64,000 bases of DNA from Edaphobacter modestus (GTDB lineage: Bacteria > Acidobacteriota > Terriglobia > Terriglobales > Acidobacteriaceae), in assembly GCF_004217555.1 (NCBI RefSeq), contig NZ_SHKW01000001.1, forward strand, positions 4,836,001 through 4,900,000, written 5' to 3'. Made by a program: the position numbers and the translations under genes. Of this stretch, positions 44,673 through 52,776 are shown in pieces; the stretch's first letter is position 1, and every line of letters begins with the position of its first letter. The notes under the pieces are model-generated. The model searched no databases and had not been told where the DNA came from. It worked only from the letters and a program-made list of their open reading frames with translations.

Positions 44673-44690
44673 GATGATTCGATAATCATC
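44673..44690. promoter_or_regulatory. 18-bp palindrome upstream of the SDR gene, candidate operator
   Basis: GATGATT, CGAT, AATCATC: perfect 7-bp arms around 4 nt. It is about 40 nt upstream of the SDR start on the minus strand, where an operator would lie. No regulator gene is adjacent, and the site could also be chance. Confidence 0.4.
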
Positions 44691-44867
44691 TAATTGATGG
44701 CGAATCGTGGGGAAAAGATTCTTTAGGAGTGTGGGAAAGATCGGGGTTGTGCCTCTCTAACGCTAAGTGAGGAGAGAGGTGGATTTATCGAGGAATCATG
44801 GGGGATCGCCTGGCGGGGTTTGTGGTCGGGGGCCGGCCGAGACTGGCCCCTGACAAGGTGCTGGCGA

Positions 44868-45485
44868 TTATTTGGTGAGAGAGGCTTCGAGAACCTGAAG
44901 GTACTGGGCGAGCCAGGCCGGATGCGCGGGCCAGGCGGGGCCGGTGACGAGGTTGCCGTCGGTGATGGCCTCGGTGACTTCGAGGGGAACGAAGGTTCCG
45001 CCTGCCAACTCGACTTCGGGGGCGCAGGCCGGGTAGGCGTTGAGGCGCTTGCCGGCGATGACGCGAGCGGCGGCAAGGAGCTGGGGGCCATGGCAGAGCG
45101 CGGCGATGGGTTTCCCGGAGCTGTCGAAGTAGCGAATGATCTCGAGCACGCGCTGGTTGAGGCGGAGATACTCCGGGGCGCGGCCTCCGGGGACGACGAG
45201 ACCATCGTAGTCTTCGGGCTTGATGTCGTCGAAGGCGGCGTTGAGGACGAAGTTGTGTCCGGGCTTTTCGGAGTAGGTCTGATCGCCTTCGAAGTCGTGA
45301 ATGGCGGTGCGGACGCGATCGCCGGATCTCTTGCCGGGGCAGACGGCGTGTACGGTGTGGCCGACCATCTGGAGTGCCTGGAAGGGCACCATGACTTCGT
45401 AGTCCTCGACGAAGTCGCCGACGAGCATGAGGAGCTTTGCTGGTTGGAAGGGAGGGCGATGCAAGGGTTCGGTGACGGGGCTCAT
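44868..45485 (-). CDS. DJ-1/PfpI family protein
   Basis: Class I glutamine amidotransferase-like protein of 205 residues with the acidic residue in VVPGGRAPEYLR and the nucleophile elbow in IAALCHGPQLLAAA (Cys-His). The N-terminal LLMLVGDFVEDYEVMVPFQALQMVGH is typical of the family. Family activities include glyoxalase or protein deglycase, chaperone and peptidase claims; which applies here cannot be read. I start at ATG 45485 (AAGGAA upstream); the open frame extends to 45692 but the extra residues are low-complexity and overlap ribE. It is 25 nt downstream of ribE on the same strand, probably in one transcript. Confidence 0.88.
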   Translation of the reverse strand: MSPVTEPLHRPPFQPAKLLMLVGDFVEDYEVMVPFQALQMVGHTVHAVCPGKRSGDRVRTAIHDFEGDQTYSEKPGHNFVLNAAFDDIKPEDYDGLVVPGGRAPEYLRLNQRVLEIIRYFDSSGKPIAALCHGPQLLAAARVIAGKRLNAYPACAPEVELAGGTFVPLEVTEAITDGNLVTGPAWPAHPAWLAQYLQVLEASLTK

Positions 45486-45510
45486 GCTGATTCCTTGGGG
45501 AGGTTTGGGG

Positions 45511-46173
45511 CTAGTAGCCGTTGGCGATGAGGTACTGTTCGGTGAGGACGAAGCCGGACTTTTCGCCCTGACGCTCGGCATATTTTCCGAGGACGTCAAC
45601 CTCGATGTTGAGGGCGTCTCCGGGCGAGAGCGAGCGAAGACTGGTGGCGGCGTAGGTGTGAGGGATGATGGCGATCTCGACCTGATTGCCATGAATGGCG
45701 GCGACGGTGAGAGAGATTCCCTCTACGGTGATGGATCCCTTTTCGACGACGTAGCGGATGAGGTCGTCGGGGATGGTGAAGCGGAGACGATAGTCGGTGA
45801 TCTCGGTGTCGGGGGTGATCGGCTCGAGCGCGAGAAGGGTTGCCGTGGAATCGATATGGCCCTGGACGACGTGGCCGCCGAGGGGAGAGCCGGCGGGAGT
45901 GGGGAGCTCGAGGTTGACGACGGCATCGGGCTTGAGGCGCGAGAGGGTGGTTCGCGCGATGGTCTCGGCGGCGAGATCGGCGGAGAAGCGCGGAGGGAAG
46001 GCGTTGGGCTCGATGTCGAGCGCGGTGAGGCAGACTCCGCCGACGGCGACTGAGTCACCTGTCGAGAGTCGGTTGACGAGGGCTACGGGTGCGCCGATGG
46101 TGATGCGGGTGACGCCGGCGCTGGGGGTTACGCAGAGGACGGTTCCCGTGGTTTCGATGAGGCCGGTGAACAT
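45511..46173 (-). CDS. ribE: riboflavin synthase (alpha chain)
   Basis: Catalyses the final dismutation of two lumazines to riboflavin. The 220-residue protein shows the characteristic internal duplication: repeat 1 begins MFTGLIETTGTVLCV and has SVAVGGVCLTALDI; repeat 2 has GHVVQGHIDSTATLLALEP and KGSITVEGISLTVAAIHGNQVEIAIIPHTYAATSL. It sits between the Tat-protein gene and the DJ-1 gene. ribD is 2.1 kb upstream on the same strand, separated by the Tat and GNAT genes, so the riboflavin genes are split. Confidence 0.95.
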   Translation of the reverse strand: MFTGLIETTGTVLCVTPSAGVTRITIGAPVALVNRLSTGDSVAVGGVCLTALDIEPNAFPPRFSADLAAETIARTTLSRLKPDAVVNLELPTPAGSPLGGHVVQGHIDSTATLLALEPITPDTEITDYRLRFTIPDDLIRYVVEKGSITVEGISLTVAAIHGNQVEIAIIPHTYAATSLRSLSPGDALNIEVDVLGKYAERQGEKSGFVLTEQYLIANGY

Positions 46174-46258
46174 ATCTACAGGGTAACGCGAAGCGCGGAG
46201 AAGAGGCGACTGGGGAAGACTTTCGGTAGTGGGTCAGTTTGGAGAAGGACTGAAGTTT

Positions 46259-46277
46259 CCGAAAAGCGACTTTTCGG
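46259..46277 (-). terminator. small hairpin between the Tat-protein gene and ribE
   Basis: A perfect 8-bp stem (46259-46266 with 46270-46277) with a 3-nt loop, lying downstream of the Tat-protein gene on the minus strand. The tail lacks a clear T run, so it is a weak call. Confidence 0.4.
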
Positions 46278-46368
46278 GGGCGAAGCGAAAAAGGCGATGG
46301 ATACCGCAGGTTTGGTCAGCTCTGTGGGGCGCCGAAGTGGGCTCGGCGCTCCACAGCTCGCGGAGAGC

Positions 46369-47799
46369 CTATGATTCAAAACCCCGTATGTAGGGGGTAT
46401 TCGGCGGCCGCTGCCCCGTTTCAAAGAGCGGTCCGTGTGTCGAGTGATATTTCATGTTCATGAACGGCGTCTCGATGCGGCGTCCGACGGCAGAGTAACG
46501 GCCGTTCTCCCAGTTTGATTCCATGTAGTGGTTCACAATCCCGGTTGACAGAAGCAGCCGCTCCGCATTGAACGGTTCCTTTCCGGTCAGCATCATCTCG
46601 GTGATCCAGTGCTCGTGGGCGTTCGCAGCGTGGTATTGCGAGATGGGGCCGGGCCAGCCAAGCATCGAGACGATCGTCGGGTCTTTCTGCCCTGCGATTT
46701 CGCCGGCATAGGTCCACCCCACACCCTCGCCCGAAATGACCGCCGCTTTGGTCCCATCGTTGTACTCCACGATACAAACGTTCGGTCGCCGGCCCTCCTG
46801 GAAGTGTCCCGGCTTCAGGTCAAAATTTTTCCGCACTGCTTCGAGCAGGTTACCGGCCCAGGGATTACCTTCGACCCACTTCCATGTTTCAGGCCCGCGA
46901 ATGGACTGCACCGACTTGACGCCTGTCTCACCGCCCTTGCGGCGATCTACAAATGCCTGAAGCACGTCGACACAATGGGAAATCGCTCCCTCATCTGGGG
47001 AGCTTCCAACCACGATCGAGTTCTTGATCGGCGTATCGGTAGCGAGTTCTATCTCGGGCTTGCGGAAGTAAGTCGGTATGGAGGAACCCCCGGTCAGGGG
47101 AAAGTTCAGTTCACGGGATTTGTCAAACATCCACTTGGCGTCGTCCCAATTGTAGGAGAGGTGCTTGTCGTTAAACACGGGCACCGAGCGTTTGCTCTGC
47201 TCGAAAACCCGGATGACCTGCTGATAAATCCACCAGCGCGGCAAGAGCCAGTGCCCCTTGAGATCGGTTGGATAATTCCCATGTTCTGCGACTATGACAA
47301 CACCATCCACCGCAAGTTCCTTGCCGCCAAGCGTGACGGCTTCACCTACTGTTTTATAGATCGGAATGTTTTTCGCTTTGCATACTTTCTGACCCAGTAA
47401 GCTCGTGTCGAACTGATGGATGTAAACGGACACCACGTCCACCCGCGAAGGAGTGTGGGCGCCCTTCCACCAATAACCGTCCAATAGCTTGTTGACGATC
47501 CAGTCCGCATGTGAAGTCGGGAGACCCCAAAAGCTGACGAGACAGGCGATACGAGGCCGTTTTTGCGCAGTCTGCGCAACAGCATCGGGTACGATACCGG
47601 TCAAAGCCGTCAAAGCCGTCAAAGCCGTCAAAGCCGTCAAAGCCGTCAAAGCCGTCAAAGCCGTCAAGCCGGCCAAACCGGCCAAACCGGTTATTCCCAG
47701 CATTTCACGCCGGGTGAAGAGAGAGTTCGACTCCATAGTTTCGGTGATTGGGAATGAATCTGCTGCCCTGGCTGCAATTTCTAGTTGTTTCTTTTTCAT
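46369..47799 (-). CDS. Tat-exported protein of unknown function with a repeat-built signal peptide
   Basis: Predicted periplasmic protein of up to 476 residues. The N-terminus has a twin-arginine motif (FTRREMLG) and a hydrophobic region GLAGLAGL followed by TAL repeated seven times. The DNA behind it is a 9-bp tandem repeat (47600-47689). The mature part starts near KRPRIACLVSFWGLPTSHAD and contains VNKLLDGYWWKGAHTPSRVDVVSVYIHQF, WWIYQQVIRVFEQSKRSVPVF, HYMESNWENGRY; I recognise the pattern only as a Tat-exported family seen in acidobacteria and planctomycetes, with no assigned enzyme activity. Starts at 47799 and 47736 both lack a good ribosome binding site; 47736 (MESNSLFTRREML) is the more natural Tat length. 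Confidence 0.72.
   Translation of the reverse strand: MKKKQLEIAARAADSFPITETMESNSLFTRREMLGITGLAGLAGLTALTALTALTALTALTALTALTGIVPDAVAQTAQKRPRIACLVSFWGLPTSHADWIVNKLLDGYWWKGAHTPSRVDVVSVYIHQFDTSLLGQKVCKAKNIPIYKTVGEAVTLGGKELAVDGVVIVAEHGNYPTDLKGHWLLPRWWIYQQVIRVFEQSKRSVPVFNDKHLSYNWDDAKWMFDKSRELNFPLTGGSSIPTYFRKPEIELATDTPIKNSIVVGSSPDEGAISHCVDVLQAFVDRRKGGETGVKSVQSIRGPETWKWVEGNPWAGNLLEAVRKNFDLKPGHFQEGRRPNVCIVEYNDGTKAAVISGEGVGWTYAGEIAGQKDPTIVSMLGWPGPISQYHAANAHEHWITEMMLTGKEPFNAERLLLSTGIVNHYMESNWENGRYSAVGRRIETPFMNMKYHSTHGPLFETGQRPPNTPYIRGFES
47600..47689. repeat. 9-bp tandem repeat (VNTR) inside the Tat signal peptide
   Basis: Seven perfect copies of GTCAAAGCC (47600-47662), then three diverged 9-bp units to 47689. 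On the coding strand each unit is in frame and reads Thr-Ala-Leu, so a change in copy number would change the length of the hydrophobic core of the signal peptide without shifting the frame. Confidence 0.95.
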
Positions 47800-47949
47800 A
47801 ATGGTTATTTGATCCTGTTGGTTACAGGTTTATTTTCTTACAACAAATGCAGCAACTTGCTCCTTCTACCTCTGGTCGGTGTTGTCATCGTACTTTCGCA
47901 GCCGGAGGGGCGATGGGGCCAACGAATCGAAGGGTCGTGCGAGCGGACG

Positions 47950-48249
47950 CTATTTGGGCGGTTCAGCGGAGGGCGTGAAGTCTGGAGTCTGCCTGAGCTC
48001 GGGATGGCGGGCAAGGTAGTCGGCGGCGAGTGGGCAGAGGACATCGAGACGCAGGCGATTGTCGCGGCCATACTGCAAGGCAGTTTGGACCAGCGTGCCG
48101 GCGATGCCTCGTCCGCGAAGCTCGGGGGGAACCTCAGTGTGAAGAAGGGTGAGCCAGCCGTGGTCGTCGGTCTCGAACTCGAGATAGGCGATTTTGCCGT
48201 CTTCCTCGAACTCGAATCTGCTTCTGGTAACCCGGGTGCGATCGGCCAT
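47950..48249 (-). CDS. GNAT-like N-acetyltransferase of the YjdJ/Acetyltransf_CG type
   Basis: Small protein of 99 residues with the GNAT acetyl-CoA site HTEVPPELRGRGIAGTLVQTALQYGRDNRLRLDVLCPLAADYLARHPE (RGRGIA loop). This short form matches the 'Acetyltransf_CG' family, which has a Cys in a CPLAADYLARHPE motif. The substrate is unknown. It lies 47 nt downstream of the ribD stop on the same strand, probably co-transcribed. A small size and lack of extra domains suggest a simple housekeeping acetyltransferase. Confidence 0.85.
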   Translation of the reverse strand: MADRTRVTRSRFEFEEDGKIAYLEFETDDHGWLTLLHTEVPPELRGRGIAGTLVQTALQYGRDNRLRLDVLCPLAADYLARHPELRQTPDFTPSAEPPK

Positions 48250-48296
48250 GGCGTCTCCTCGCCTTTCTCCCTGTAACGATAGCAGCGGAGCGCAGA

Positions 48297-49445
48297 TTAT
48301 TCCGTCGGCCAGGGATCGCGGAGGTAGCCGGTGACGCTGGTGTCCGCACCGAAAGCGGTGCGAGTGATGCGGTGAAGGGAGGGTTCGAGTTCGGAGGGAG
48401 AAATGATGCCGGTCGCAAAGGGGACGGCCTGATCGCCCAGCGTGATGCTGGAGGAGAAGAGGACGACTTTATCGACGAGTTTCTGCTGGAGGAAGGCTCC
48501 GTTGATGTGGGAGCCGCCTTCGAGCAGAACGCTGAGGATGTTTCGTTCTGCGAGAGCAGACAGGACGGCGGGAAGCGAGAGAAGGCCGGCGTGATGCGGT
48601 ACGGTCTCTACCTGGGCGCCGGCCCGGACGAGTTCGGAAATTCGGGAGTCGGGCGCGGAGACGCCGGTGAGAAGGAGCAGATCGTGATCGGCGGTGCGCA
48701 CAAGCTGTGAGGAGCGCGAGATGCGGAGATGGGTATCGAGCACGATGCGAAGCAAAGGACGCCGACGGGAGAGACCGCTGCGGTCGGTGAGCTGCGGGTC
48801 GTCTGCGAGGACGGTGCCGATGCCGGTGAGAACGGCGTCTGATTGGTGGCGAAGAACCTGGACCTGATTCCTTGCGGCAAAGCCGGTGAGCCAATAGGGC
48901 TGGTTGGGGATGCGGTGCGAGGCCTGCGGCGCGAGCTTGCCGTCCGCGGAGAGCCCCGCCTTCAGGGTAACGAAGGGAGTGCGGGCACGGATGAAGTGCG
49001 CGAAGCCTTCGTTGAGCTCGCGGGCCTCCTGTTGCAGGACTCCGACGGTGACCTCGATGCCTGCGGCGCGCAGTTTTTCGAGACCCCGGCCGCTGACAAG
49101 CGGATTGGGATCGGTGGTGGCAACGACGGCGCGCGCGATGCCTGCGGCGACGAGAGCGTCGGCGCAGGGTCCGGTACGGCCGTGATGGCTGCAGGGTTCG
49201 AGCGTGACGTAGGCAGTGGCTCCCTTTACGGAGTGGCCGCGGGCTGCGGCCTGCTTGAGGGCCACGATCTCGGCGTGGTCGTAGCGGTCATAGAGATGCG
49301 CGCCTTCGCCCAGAACGACGTCGTCTTGAACGATGACGCAGCCAACCTGGGGGTTGGGGCTGGTGAGGGAGGTTGTCTCGGAGGCAAGCTCGAGAGCGCG
49401 GCGCATGTGCTCCCGGTCCCGTTGTAGCTGTTCGGTGGATGCCAT
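48297..49445 (-). CDS. ribD: bifunctional riboflavin deaminase/reductase RibD
   Basis: Performs the second and third steps of riboflavin synthesis. The N-terminal deaminase (about residues 12-155) has SPNPQVGCVIVQDD, DHAEIVALKQA (HAE zinc site) and LEPCSHHGRTGPCADALV (zinc Cys pair). The C-terminal reductase has FVTLKAGLSADGKLA and the NADPH-binding region ending in SVLLEGGSHINGAFLQQKLVDKVVLF. Length 382 is usual. It is 45 nt downstream of ftsY on the same strand. The internal ATG at about 49406 is a less likely start. Confidence 0.95.
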   Translation of the reverse strand: MASTEQLQRDREHMRRALELASETTSLTSPNPQVGCVIVQDDVVLGEGAHLYDRYDHAEIVALKQAAARGHSVKGATAYVTLEPCSHHGRTGPCADALVAAGIARAVVATTDPNPLVSGRGLEKLRAAGIEVTVGVLQQEARELNEGFAHFIRARTPFVTLKAGLSADGKLAPQASHRIPNQPYWLTGFAARNQVQVLRHQSDAVLTGIGTVLADDPQLTDRSGLSRRRPLLRIVLDTHLRISRSSQLVRTADHDLLLLTGVSAPDSRISELVRAGAQVETVPHHAGLLSLPAVLSALAERNILSVLLEGGSHINGAFLQQKLVDKVVLFSSSITLGDQAVPFATGIISPSELEPSLHRITRTAFGADTSVTGYLRDPWPTE

Positions 49446-49490
49446 CGTCTAGAGGATAAATGCGGGCTCGTGATGGCTGGGCCAAGAGGG

Positions 49491-50480
49491 CTAGCCGACG
49501 AGGGAGTCGATGAAGGCGGTGCTGTCGAAGGGAATCAGGTCGTCGATCTTTTCGCCGATTCCGGCGTAGAGGACCGGCAGCTTCAGCTCGGTGGCGATGG
49601 CGAGGACGATGCCTCCCTTGGCCGTGCCGTCGAGCTTGGTGAGGACGATTCCGCTGACGCGGGCGGCTTCGGTGAAGAGGCGCGCCTGCTGCAGGCCGTT
49701 CTGGCCCGTGGTCGCGTCCATAACGAGGAAGGTTTGGTGGGGAGCGCCGGGGACCAGCTTCTCGGCGGTGCGGCGCATCTTGTCGAGCTCCTTCATCAGG
49801 TCGGTCTTGGTGTGGAGGCGGCCAGCAGTGTCGGCGATGAGGACGTCTGTGCCTCGCGCCTTGGCGGCAGTCAGAGCGTCGTAGAGGGCTGCCGAGGGAT
49901 CTCCACCTTGCTTGGTCTTGATGACAGGCACATCGGAGCGCTGGGCCCAGACCTCGAGCTGCTCGATGGCGGCTGCGCGGAAGGTGTCGGCCGCACAGAG
50001 AAGAACGCTGCGGCCCTGCGTGCGATAGAGATTGGCGAGCTTGCCGGTAGTGGTCGTCTTTCCGGTTCCGTTGACTCCGACCATGAGGATGACTTCAGGA
50101 GGAGCGGCGGGATGCTGCATGGGGCGAGAGACGCCGTCGAGGATCTGCTTGAGCTCGACCTTGAGGATCTGCCTGAGCTGGGCTCCGCTCTCGATGCCGG
50201 TGCGGAGGGCGCGCTGACGGAGGTTCTCCATGATGATGGCCGTTGTGGCAGAGCCGATGTCGGCGGCCAGCAGGCGTGGCTCGAGCTCGTCGAGCGAGGC
50301 CTGATCCACCTCGCGGGTGAGAGCCACAACAGAGCTAATGGAGTCCGAGAGAGATTCGCGCGTGCGGGTGACCGCCTGCTTCATGCGGTCGAAGAGGCTG
50401 AGCTTCGGCTGCTCGGGCGCCGCGGGCTCCGGAGATTCAGGTTCGGTCGGACGTTTGCCGAAGAGCGAAGAGAAGACCAT
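49491..50480 (-). CDS. ftsY: signal recognition particle receptor FtsY
   Basis: SRP receptor GTPase of about 329 residues that docks ribosomes at the membrane. It has the N-domain helix bundle with a short acidic/Pro-rich N-terminal part, then the G-domain: GVNGTGKTTTTGKLANLY (G1), DTFRAAAIEQLEVWAQR, DTAGRLHTKTDLMKEL (G3), LTKLDGTAKGG (G4) and the C-terminal GIGEKIDDLIPFDSTAFIDSLVG. The N-terminal A-domain is short, as in many bacteria. ATG 50480 is chosen; another at 50486 is possible. Upstream are two small membrane protein genes and gpsA. Confidence 0.96.
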   Translation of the reverse strand: MVFSSLFGKRPTEPESPEPAAPEQPKLSLFDRMKQAVTRTRESLSDSISSVVALTREVDQASLDELEPRLLAADIGSATTAIIMENLRQRALRTGIESGAQLRQILKVELKQILDGVSRPMQHPAAPPEVILMVGVNGTGKTTTTGKLANLYRTQGRSVLLCAADTFRAAAIEQLEVWAQRSDVPVIKTKQGGDPSAALYDALTAAKARGTDVLIADTAGRLHTKTDLMKELDKMRRTAEKLVPGAPHQTFLVMDATTGQNGLQQARLFTEAARVSGIVLTKLDGTAKGGIVLAIATELKLPVLYAGIGEKIDDLIPFDSTAFIDSLVG

Positions 50481-50540
50481 GTGCATCCAGTTTATCGCTT
50501 CACGGGGGAGGTGGGCTGAAGCCGTGGCGTGGACCGGAGA

Positions 50541-50714
50541 TTAGTATCCGGCTCGCGCAGTCAGAAGCAGATAGAGGACCAGAATCAGGACGAGGATGAG
50601 AGCCCCGAGGACGACGTGAAGCGGCCTGAAACCGAGCACACGCCGTTGCCGGGGCGGGGCAGGGGGCGGAATGTGCCCCTCGGAATGGTGGTGGCCGTGA
50701 TCAGGTTCAGGCAT
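50541..50714 (-). CDS. small single-span membrane protein, His-rich N-terminus
   Basis: Predicted 57-residue protein. The N-terminus reads MPEPDHGHHHSEGHIPPPAP and is rich in His and Pro, with an RQRR basic patch before the membrane. A single hydrophobic segment (LHVVLGALILVLILVLYLLL) follows and the protein ends in a short basic tail. Positive-inside reading puts the His-rich part in the cytoplasm. No clear ribosome binding site precedes the ATG. It is co-directional, between the 88-residue membrane protein and ftsY. Family unknown; the conserved position could be tested in relatives. A metal-binding or membrane-anchoring role is only a guess. Confidence 0.55.
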   Translation of the reverse strand: MPEPDHGHHHSEGHIPPPAPPRQRRVLGFRPLHVVLGALILVLILVLYLLLTARAGY

Positions 50715-50769
50715 AGCGGCGCAGTGAAACCACTGGAGGCCCGATAGTACCGGAGGTACATCGCGGCGT

Positions 50770-51036
50770 CTAGCCTGCTGCTGGAAGTTGCATCGAGAGG
50801 CTCGACGTGGGGCGGTCCTGGTCCTGCGGGATCATCTTGTGACCCTTACCCCGGATCAATACCACCGCTGCGATCAAAATGACGATAAGAACGATGGCCG
50901 CAATAATCACGACGGGAAGAAAGCGAGAATCGCCTTTTCGTTCCTCCGGGGTCGGATCGTTGCGGGTAGGTTCAATCTTCTCCTCTTCGGTAGAGGTCGA
51001 CGGGGACTTGCGGAGTGGATCCATCGGATCGGCCAT
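50770..51036 (-). CDS. small single-span membrane protein (88 residues)
   Basis: The N-terminal 40 residues are acidic and Pro/Thr/Glu-rich (MADPMDPLRKSPSTSTEEEK), then a transmembrane segment (FLPVVIIAAIVLIVILIAAVVLI) and a basic tail RGKGHKM followed by a short polar end. Topology by charge is uncertain. It lies 41 nt downstream of the gpsA stop in the same direction. No family is recognised. Codon use and the clean membrane segment support a real gene. Confidence 0.65.
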   Translation of the reverse strand: MADPMDPLRKSPSTSTEEEKIEPTRNDPTPEERKGDSRFLPVVIIAAIVLIVILIAAVVLIRGKGHKMIPQDQDRPTSSLSMQLPAAG

Positions 51037-51076
51037 GCAAGGTTAGATGCGGAGAGCGGCGGAAGAGTAAGTTGGG

Positions 51077-52075
51077 TTATTGCAGCTCGTTGCGCCCGGG
51101 ACGGGACATCAGATCGCGGATGGCATCGCTGGGTTTTTTGTTCTGGTGCAGGATTGCGTCTACCTGCTCGGTAATGGGCATCTCGACCTCGTAGCGGGCG
51201 GCGAGACCGAGGGCTGCGGTGGTGGAGCGAACACCTTCGGCGACCTTGCCGCCCATGCCGGAGAGAATGTCATCGAGAGCTCGTCCACGGCCGAGCTCGA
51301 TGCCGACGGAGCGATTGCGGGAGAGCTCGCCGGTGCAGGTAAGAATCAGGTCGCCGACACCGGCGAGTCCGGCGACGGTCTGGGGTCGCCCGCCGCAGGC
51401 GACAGCGAGCCGGGTGATCTCTGCAATTCCACGGGTGATGAGAGCGGCGGCGGAGTTATGACCGAGATTGAGCCCCTTGACGACCCCTGCAGCTAGTGCA
51501 ATGACGTTCTTGAGCGCACCGCCGAGCTCGACGCCGGTGACGTCGTCGTTGGTGTAGACGCGCATCGAGGGTGAGGCGAAGTCGCGCTGGATGGCCTGGG
51601 CAAGACGAAGATTGTTCGCGGTTGCCACGATCGCTGTGGGGCTGCCGGCGGCGACCTCCTGAGCGAAGGTGGGGCCGGAGAGGACGGCGCACGGATTCGA
51701 CGTGACGGACCCGATGACCTGCGACATGCGCAGGAAGGAGCTTTCCTCGATGCCTTTGGAAGCGGAGAGGACGACCTGGCTGGGAGTCAGCAGCGGTGCG
51801 ATATGCGAGACGATGCCACGCATATGCTGGGAGGGCACGACGCAGACGATGATGTCGGCTTCGAAGACGGCATCAGGAAGATCGTTGGTGACATGGACGT
51901 CGACCGGGAGAATATATCCGGGAAGGTAGGTGAGATTCTCACCGCCATCACGGAGCTGCTCGGCGAGTTTGGGCGAGTGGGCCCAGAGACAGAGACGATG
52001 GCCTCCGCGGCGGGCAAGCGAGATGGCTAATGCAGTACCCCAGGCCCCGGCCCCAAGAACGGTAATCCGACTCAA
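51077..52075 (-). CDS. gpsA: glycerol-3-phosphate dehydrogenase [NAD(P)+]
   Basis: Makes sn-glycerol-3-phosphate for phospholipids. The 332-residue protein has the Rossmann motif VLGAGAWGTALAISLARRGGHRLCLW, LSASKGIEESSFLRMSQV, AVLSGPTFAQEVAAGSPTAI, the catalytic Lys in ALKNVIALAAGVVKGLNLGHNSAAAL and the C-terminal SRNRSVG region. The start is a TTG overlapping the plsY stop by 3 nt, with AAAGGTGG just upstream. Coupled to plsY, which uses the product. Confidence 0.95.
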   Translation of the reverse strand: MSRITVLGAGAWGTALAISLARRGGHRLCLWAHSPKLAEQLRDGGENLTYLPGYILPVDVHVTNDLPDAVFEADIIVCVVPSQHMRGIVSHIAPLLTPSQVVLSASKGIEESSFLRMSQVIGSVTSNPCAVLSGPTFAQEVAAGSPTAIVATANNLRLAQAIQRDFASPSMRVYTNDDVTGVELGGALKNVIALAAGVVKGLNLGHNSAAALITRGIAEITRLAVACGGRPQTVAGLAGVGDLILTCTGELSRNRSVGIELGRGRALDDILSGMGGKVAEGVRSTTAALGLAARYEVEMPITEQVDAILHQNKKPSDAIRDLMSRPGRNELQ

Positions 52076-52701
52076 GCAGCCACCTTTCGCGAACCGAAAC
52101 GATGCTCTTTCCCCGAGAGAAGGCGGCGAATGTTCTGGGAGTGCTTAAGGATCACGATGAGAGGGATGAGGATATAGCCGGCGACAAGAATGGGGGTGTG
52201 AGCCGGTGCATGCGGAAGGGCGAAGACGGGAAACAGGGCTGCCGCGATGACGGATGCCAGCGATACGTAGCGGGTGAGGAAGACGATGATGAGGAAGACT
52301 CCCAGGAGATAAAAGACAGTGGTGAGGGGCACAAGAGCGAAGAAGACTCCGAGCGCGGTGGCCACGCCCTTTCCTCCGCGGAAGCGAAGCCAGACGGGAA
52401 AGCAGTGGCCAAGTACCGCCGCGAGACCGGCGGCGACGGCGATGTCGTAGGCCTGAGGAAAGCCATGCCCTTCGGCGATATGCTGCGCGAGGAGAACGGC
52501 GAAGAAACCCTTGAGTGCATCAAGCAGGAGCGTGAGAACACCGAGTCCCTTTGCCCCGGAGCGTGCAACGTTGGTAGCGCCGATGTTGCCGCTGCCTGTT
52601 GTCCGTATATCTTCGTGGCGGAAGATACGGACCAGAAGATAGCCGAAGGGAATGGAACCGAGCAGGTAAGCGAGCGGAATGGAGATAAGCCAGGGAGTCA
52701 T
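52072..52701 (-). CDS. plsY: acyl-phosphate:glycerol-3-phosphate acyltransferase PlsY
   Basis: Membrane acyltransferase that starts phospholipid synthesis, about 209 residues with five membrane segments. Conserved PlsY loops are seen: LLGSIPFGYLLVRIF with the N-terminal substrate site, TTGSGNIGATNVARSGAKGLGVLTLLLDALKG (the GSGNIGATN motif), HCFPVWLRFRGGKGVATALGVFFAL (the RGGKGVAT motif), and ILKHSQNIRRLLSGKEHRFG. I use ATG 52701; a TTG at 52725 is also in frame. It precedes and overlaps gpsA, giving a lipid-precursor pair. Confidence 0.95.
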   Translation of the reverse strand: MTPWLISIPLAYLLGSIPFGYLLVRIFRHEDIRTTGSGNIGATNVARSGAKGLGVLTLLLDALKGFFAVLLAQHIAEGHGFPQAYDIAVAAGLAAVLGHCFPVWLRFRGGKGVATALGVFFALVPLTTVFYLLGVFLIIVFLTRYVSLASVIAAALFPVFALPHAPAHTPILVAGYILIPLIVILKHSQNIRRLLSGKEHRFGSRKVAA

Positions 52702-52776
52702 GGTGGTACGGTGTGAGTTTATCAAGTTGTCGCGATGTACGCGTAGTTACAGGGCTTACGCGTTGTAAAAAGCTGG

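Noticed and set aside
47600..47689. CRISPR-like array
   Set aside because: The unit is 9 bp with no spacers and is in frame in a protein; it is a tandem repeat.
49470..50519. 349-codon open frame on the plus strand
   Set aside because: Antisense of ftsY, with no motifs.
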